DNA from: Parabacteroides sp.
GTDB taxonomy: Bacteria; Bacteroidota; Bacteroidia; Bacteroidales; Tannerellaceae
NCBI GenBank assembly: GCA_019417325.1
Contig: DXVO01000016.1
Location: forward strand, 124,001-188,000
Length of the DNA stretch: 64,000 bases
Reading direction: 5' to 3'
Below, piece by piece: positions 60,605-64,000 of this stretch. The notes under the pieces were generated by a model, which saw only the letters and a program-made list of their open reading frames with translations, was not told the origin of the DNA and made no database searches. The stretch's first letter is position 1. Each line of letters begins with the position of its first letter. The translations under genes were made by a program, and so were the position numbers.

Positions 60605-60994
60605 TTATAAGTACTCTATATCAACATTTATGTATCGGTATGATTGCGGTGCTGTAAATGATTGAATTTTTCTATATGGGTCTACCACAGGTTTTATTTT
60701 AACTACCTTGTCAATAATAATTGCTACAGCATTTTTCTTACCTGCAAAATATTTATAATAGTCATTTTTTGATATCGCTCCCTGTTTTCCATAAGTGTCC
60801 CATATGTCTTCGGCTGTTCCTACTACAATTCCTTTTGCTGTAAAATATGCAACAATCACTTTTTGCGGGGAAGTTGAATATATATAGTATTTGACAATTT
60901 TTTGTTTAAAAGGTTGTTTTCTGAATTCTATATATTTTTCTCCTCGTAATATCTGGGCTACATAAAATGGTTTTATAGATAAGATAGCATTCAT
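60605..60994 (-). CDS. ASCH-domain (PUA-like) protein
   Basis: A 129-residue protein starting MNAILSIKPFYVAQILRGEK, with YIEFRKQPFK soon after. This is the ASCH signature (a K/R-rich PUA-like fold that often binds RNA), followed by a strand with KVIVAYFTAKGIVVGTAEDI. ASCH proteins include RNA-binding regulators and N4-acetylcytidine amidohydrolase (YqfB type); the active Lys-Thr-Glu triad of the latter cannot be confirmed by eye. Its ATG overlaps the stop of the GNAT gene (ATGA at 60991-60994). It ends the three-gene AT-rich operon. Confidence 0.72.
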   Translation of the reverse strand: MNAILSIKPFYVAQILRGEKYIEFRKQPFKQKIVKYYIYSTSPQKVIVAYFTAKGIVVGTAEDIWDTYGKQGAISKNDYYKYFAGKKNAVAIIIDKVVKIKPVVDPYRKIQSFTAPQSYRYINVDIEYL

Positions 60995-61515
60995 TCCAAA
61001 CAGAAATAATAGGATGAAACTTCTTTTAAAACTCCATTAAAGACATGCTCACGAAGCCCTTTCTTGTAAAAGGAATCTAAGACTTGTGTTTCTTCAAAAT
61101 TTAGTTTTTTTAGTAACGGACGAAATTCATTTATCTTTGTTGTTGATACAGTTGCCAGAGGGTGATCATTATTTAAAATGATTAGAGAATCATGCATCAA
61201 TTCAGTTCCAATACCTAAATCTCTATATTCAGGAATAACTCTTACTGTACATAATTTTTGCTCTCGTTTAGTATGTTTGATGATTGAGATTGCGACAATT
61301 TTAGTATTCAAAATTTTTAAAATGATACTTCTCTTACCTTTACCTACTTCGGAGAGTGCTTTTATTATCCACTGATCAAAATTAGGATATTCCTTTTTTA
61401 GATCATGTAATAACAAAACGATTTCTTTTGAATAAAGATAAAATTCATTATAATGATTATCGTAAAACTCTTTATCTATTAATTTTGTATGCATTTTGTT
61501 AATTTTATTAAACAT
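60991..61515 (-). CDS. GNAT-family N-acetyltransferase
   Basis: A 174-residue acetyltransferase. The strand AISIIKHTKREQKLCTVRVI leads into the acetyl-CoA-binding motif A PEYRDLGIGTELMHDSLI (equivalent to RxxGxG/A). The C-terminal strand contains FEETQVLDSFYKKG. The start at 61515 overlaps the upstream gene by 8 bp, and MHTKLIDKE at 61494 is an alternative. Substrate unknown: protein, tRNA-bound amino acid or a small molecule are all possible. It is coupled by ATGA to the ASCH gene, and such GNAT-ASCH pairing suggests joint action, perhaps on RNA. Confidence 0.78.
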   Translation of the reverse strand: MFNKINKMHTKLIDKEFYDNHYNEFYLYSKEIVLLLHDLKKEYPNFDQWIIKALSEVGKGKRSIILKILNTKIVAISIIKHTKREQKLCTVRVIPEYRDLGIGTELMHDSLIILNNDHPLATVSTTKINEFRPLLKKLNFEETQVLDSFYKKGLREHVFNGVLKEVSSYYFCLE

Positions 61516-62575
61516 CTTGTTCGTTGCATTTGCAGGAATTTACAATCTCCGTATTTTTATTTCCAAAAAAAGAATTAATACAGATACTACTAAATATATT
61601 TATAACTATACCAATTAATATCACTACTAGTAAATAAACCAATAAATCTTTTATTTTGATATATGTCGAGTTCGTTTTTAATAGTATATTAAAGTTTTTT
61701 ACAACTTTATCTGATATCCAGTAGTATGCTAAGACCTTTCTACCGTTATCGTAAGCCAGTCCTTCTAAATATTTAGACCATCTGTTTTCTTCGAGTAAAC
61801 GGCAGTTTACTGATTTTTGATCAAAAAATACATTTTCGTCTCTAGACGTGCCGATAAAAAGAAAATGTACAGTTGTGAAGTTAAAGAATTTTTTTGAGTT
61901 TACTGTGTGTTCTATGATTTTTGTATCAATCTCCCGCAAATCGTTCATTCTGAAATCTATCATTGACGCTTTACTAAATGCACTCTGTATGAAAGCAAAT
62001 GACAGAGGTTCACTATAACAAAATCTGCGAATAGGTTTACCTTTTAATCTGAACCTAATATACAATTTATTCGGCTGATTTTCTTCGTGTTCAGGCATAG
62101 TTAACGTTAAAATGGTACCTTCTGCATTTTCAGGTTTCTCTATTTTGAATTCGTGCTTTAACGAATATACAGAAAAGGTGAAGTTTTGATTATTCTCTTC
62201 ATCTATTTCTGCTACAGGATAAAGGTTTAAATTCGTTGAGCGCTGGACTGTGTAATTTTTATTGAACAAGGCACTAAGCGTTTCCACTTCCTTGATTACT
62301 TCCCCGAGGTCTTGAAAGTCAGAATCTTTAAAATCGAATGGAAAATAAAATTTTATAAACTCTATGTTTTCATAATCTTCAATCATCAATCCGAAATCAA
62401 TAAATCTTGTAAATCCAGGTACGCGTCGAAAGGGATATTTTTTATCCCAACTACAACCACTTCTTATTGTTTGGCAAAAGGTTTTTGGAAGCTTTCCCCA
62501 ATTAATATGCAATTCTATATTTTTATTAGGGGTATGTCCTTTTTTTTCTTCATACCACAATGCTATACTTTTCAT
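61508..62575 (-). CDS. Unknown protein with a C-terminal membrane anchor
   Basis: A 355-residue protein of no family I recognise. It starts MKSIALWYEEKKGHTPNKNI, has a mixed alpha/beta soluble part of about 305 residues with Phe/Tyr-rich strands (IEFIKFYFPFDFKDSDFQDL; NKLYIRFRLKGKPIRRFCYS), and a single helix near residues 311-335 (YLLVVILIGIVINIF) followed by a short Cys-rich tail (CKCNEQ). There is no signal peptide, so the bulk is likely cytosolic and tail-anchored. Base composition is much more AT-rich than in the rest of the window, consistent with transfer. It leads the operon with GNAT and ASCH genes and has a -7 box at 62604. Confidence 0.6.
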   Translation of the reverse strand: MKSIALWYEEKKGHTPNKNIELHINWGKLPKTFCQTIRSGCSWDKKYPFRRVPGFTRFIDFGLMIEDYENIEFIKFYFPFDFKDSDFQDLGEVIKEVETLSALFNKNYTVQRSTNLNLYPVAEIDEENNQNFTFSVYSLKHEFKIEKPENAEGTILTLTMPEHEENQPNKLYIRFRLKGKPIRRFCYSEPLSFAFIQSAFSKASMIDFRMNDLREIDTKIIEHTVNSKKFFNFTTVHFLFIGTSRDENVFFDQKSVNCRLLEENRWSKYLEGLAYDNGRKVLAYYWISDKVVKNFNILLKTNSTYIKIKDLLVYLLVVILIGIVINIFSSICINSFFGNKNTEIVNSCKCNEQDV

Positions 62576-62603
62576 AATGCTGTTGTACTGATTTAACTAA
62601 AGC

Positions 62604-62611
62604 CAAAATTA
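62604..62611 (-). promoter_or_regulatory. -7 box for the AT-rich cassette
   Basis: Minus-strand TAATTTTG (62611-62604) matches TAnnTTTG and lies 28 bp before the ATG at 62575. No good -33 is seen. Confidence 0.4.
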
Positions 62612-62931
62612 TGAAATAAAATTAGAAATTAAAATTATTTGTGCTTTTTATCTTTATAAATTAAAATAGGGTTTTAACTATATGATTTATGAAATTTCAC
62701 GATCGCATTGGATATCTTATCTAAAACTTGAAATTGAAATTTTAGATAATCAAAGAAAAATATTGAAGTCAAAGTCGAAGCACTGGATAGAGTAATCACC
62801 ATTTATACAAAGATCTTTTAAACTATGCACACTCTCTATTGACACTGTACATAAGATTGTGTCTTTATAAACCATGTTTCAGCCATAAATTCACCAAAAC
62901 TGGATGTAAAACCAGATGCTATGAAACAAAT
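62612..62931. other. Gene-free AT-rich spacer
   Basis: Apart from the -7 box just to its left, this stretch has no credible gene on either strand. The one structured element is an inverted repeat: TTATCTAAAA at 62717-62726 and TTTTAGATAA at 62740-62749 (10 bp, 13-nt loop), which could be a terminator. It may be decayed accessory DNA next to the tmRNA gene; no integrase or recognisable remnant was found. Confidence 0.4.
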
Positions 62932-62963
62932 AAAGGCTGATAGTCAGTTGACTATCAGCCTTT
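62932..62963 (-). terminator. Terminator of ssrA
   Basis: AAAGGCTGATAGTCA and TGACTATCAGCCTTT pair perfectly over 15 bp with a 2-nt centre (62932-62946 and 62949-62963), 5 bp beyond the tmRNA 3' end, with a T-rich run in the right place on the minus strand. Confidence 0.9.
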
Positions 62964-62968
62964 ATTTG

Positions 62969-63366
62969 TGGAGCTGGAGAGATTCGAACTCTCGTCCAAA
63001 CGAGGAATTAATTCGCTTTCTACATGTTTATCTTCGCCTTCGATTGTCGGAGCCGAGCAAGACCGAAGCCACCCACTTGACCCTTATCCTCTAAATTTTC
63101 GCCTGAAACCCGAGGCTTATTTCAGACTATCTCCGATATTGCTGCACCACCTGATCGGACCGCTTCGGAGCCACAGCATCCGGGTGATGTCACGTCCCCG
63201 CAACTATTGCAGGGATTAAGCTTCAATCTACTATACTTCGATTAAGCAGCGTAAGCGTATTCTCTTTCGCCAGTTAATGGTTTGTTGTCTGAGATTTAAG
63301 TGCAAGCCAACCACGCACTACATGCTTACAAACCACTTCTACCCGCTGTCAAAACCGGTCAGCCCC
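62969..63366 (-). ncRNA. ssrA: tmRNA (ssrA)
   Basis: The minus strand from 63366 starts GGGGCTGACCGGTTTTGACA and ends with a tRNA-like T arm (GAGAGTTCGAATCTC) and CAGCTCC, which pairs with the 5' GGGGCTG as the acceptor stem; CCA is not encoded. The tag frame lies at 63271-63242 (GGCGAAAGAGAATACGCTTA, then CGCTGCTTAA): Gly-Glu-Arg-Glu-Tyr-Ala-Tyr-Ala-Ala-stop, preceded by the Ala from the charged tmRNA. tmRNA rescues stalled ribosomes and marks the product for proteolysis. The tag differs from the GETNYALAA form I associate with Bacteroides. A -7 box and terminator flank the gene. Confidence 0.92.
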
Positions 63367-63380
63367 ATGATTTGTGAGCA

Positions 63381-63388
63381 CAAAGATA
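63381..63388 (-). promoter_or_regulatory. -7 box for ssrA
   Basis: Minus-strand TATCTTTG (63388-63381) lies 15 bp before the mature 5' end at 63366. It also sits about 40 bp downstream of the stop of the esterase gene. Confidence 0.6.
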
Positions 63389-63425
63389 CATAAAAAACAG
63401 GTATCTCTGTACTCTATTAACTTTT

Positions 63426-64000
63426 TTATTCTATCACACCAATCTCCCGGAACCAATCTTCCACTCTATCCGGCCATTCATTCACAGCAGCTCCCGTATC
63501 TCGCAAACCATATCCATGGCCACCTTTACTATAGAGATGCATCCATGCCGGAACACCAGCTTCTTTCAAAGCATAATAATAAAACAGGCTGCTATATATA
63601 TGTGGATTGTCATCTTCCGCCTGAATAAGCATGGTCGGAGGTGTTGCAGAGGATACTTTTAACTCTGGCGCCAACTGAAATTTATCTCCACTCAAATAGG
63701 CAGGATAAACCAACAAGCAGAAATCCGGACGGCAACTCACTTTGTCCGCAGCATCCACAGCCGGATAAGTTCGTTCTGCAAAATTATTACTTGCCATTGC
63801 AGACAGATGTCCACCTGCAGAAAAACCCATCACCCCGATTCTGTTAGGGTCTATATCCAACTCTTCGGCATGAGCACGAACATAACCTATCGCCCTCTGT
63901 ACATCCTGTAAAGGGGCTGCATGTTTTTCCCTGCCTTCTCTGCGTGGAACACGATATTTCAAAAGGACAGCCGTTACACCTATATTATTCAACCAATCGC
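63426..64000 (-). CDS. Alpha/beta hydrolase (acetyl-esterase-like), C-terminal part
   Basis: At least 191 residues of an alpha/beta hydrolase whose N terminus lies beyond the right edge. The frame stays open to 64000, and the sequence DWLNNIGVTAVLLKYRVPRR continues from outside, so the TTG at 63992 is not a start. The nucleophile elbow is GFSAGGHL, the catalytic Asp is in LIQAEDDNPH, and the His is in SKGGHGYGLRD. This fits esterases of the acetyl-xylan-esterase or carbohydrate-deacetylase type common in Bacteroidales. The substrate is not known, nor is the presence of a signal peptide. Confidence 0.82.
   Translation of the reverse strand, partial: DWLNNIGVTAVLLKYRVPRREGREKHAAPLQDVQRAIGYVRAHAEELDIDPNRIGVMGFSAGGHLSAMASNNFAERTYPAVDAADKVSCRPDFCLLVYPAYLSGDKFQLAPELKVSSATPPTMLIQAEDDNPHIYSSLFYYYALKEAGVPAWMHLYSKGGHGYGLRDTGAAVNEWPDRVEDWFREIGVIE

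Noticed and set aside
62969..63219. Open frame of 83 residues in the tmRNA region
   Set aside because: The stretch is fully explained by the tmRNA gene on the other strand, including its acceptor stem and T arm.
60567..63380. Integrated element using the tmRNA 3' end as attachment site
   Set aside because: No integrase gene and no direct repeat of the tmRNA 3' end were seen in the window, so only composition and position suggest transfer.

Overview
The window looks like a chromosomal segment of a gut-type Bacteroidales bacterium (Bacteroides/Parabacteroides relatives). Evidence: Bacteroidetes promoters (TAnnTTTG -7 boxes, weak Shine-Dalgarno signals), many SPII lipoproteins, families largely restricted to the phylum (NVEALA peptide, 6-bladed beta-propeller lipoproteins, DUF4270, DUF4907, HU/DUF4469), the order rpsL-rpsG-fusA-S10-spc-alpha, and a tmRNA. 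I cannot name the species. No rRNA, tRNA, IS element or CRISPR array was recognised.

Layout. 1-5980: start of priA (minus), an array of three 22-bp-spaced semi-palindromes, a 999-residue periplasmic TPR protein with a partner outer-membrane barrel, and a HAD phosphatase. 6056-11404: secreted alpha/beta hydrolase, secreted C1 aminopeptidase, then an NVEALA peptide gene separated by a 16-bp-stem attenuator from two translationally coupled beta-propeller lipoproteins. 11413-16618: small TPR protein, topA, a LytTR regulator with a stub receiver, a GH101-like glycosidase. 16639-20733: an envelope set made of DUF4270 lipoprotein plus outer-membrane protein (minus) and, divergently, Kelch lipoprotein plus DUF4907 protein. 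20856-23693: two poorly known envelope proteins and enolase.

23943-41959 is one uninterrupted minus-strand translation superoperon, rpsL to rplQ, including fusA, secY, map, infA and rpoA. It has tandem promoters ahead of rpsL and a terminator after rplQ. rpmJ and rpmD are present as very short genes.

42264-55549 is the most unusual part: one HlyD/MacA-like adaptor, one MacB/LolD-like ATPase and eight FtsX/MacB-type permeases arranged as four alternating A-B pairs. The first half starts from a near-perfect sigma-54 promoter with upstream inverted half-sites. An antisense HU-like/DUF4469 gene and three 23-bp tandem palindromes sit between the two halves. A PepSY-like lipoprotein is divergent from the sigma-54 promoter.

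56665-64000: GH2 beta-galactosidase and a Dcu C4-dicarboxylate transporter sharing a palindromic divergent promoter; an AT-rich three-gene cassette (unknown tail-anchored-type protein, GNAT acetyltransferase, ASCH protein); tmRNA with an unusual tag; and the 3' part of an acetyl-esterase-like gene. The best candidates for undescribed systems are the eight-permease array, the NVEALA/beta-propeller locus, the DUF4270/Kelch/DUF4907 set and the GNAT-ASCH cassette.
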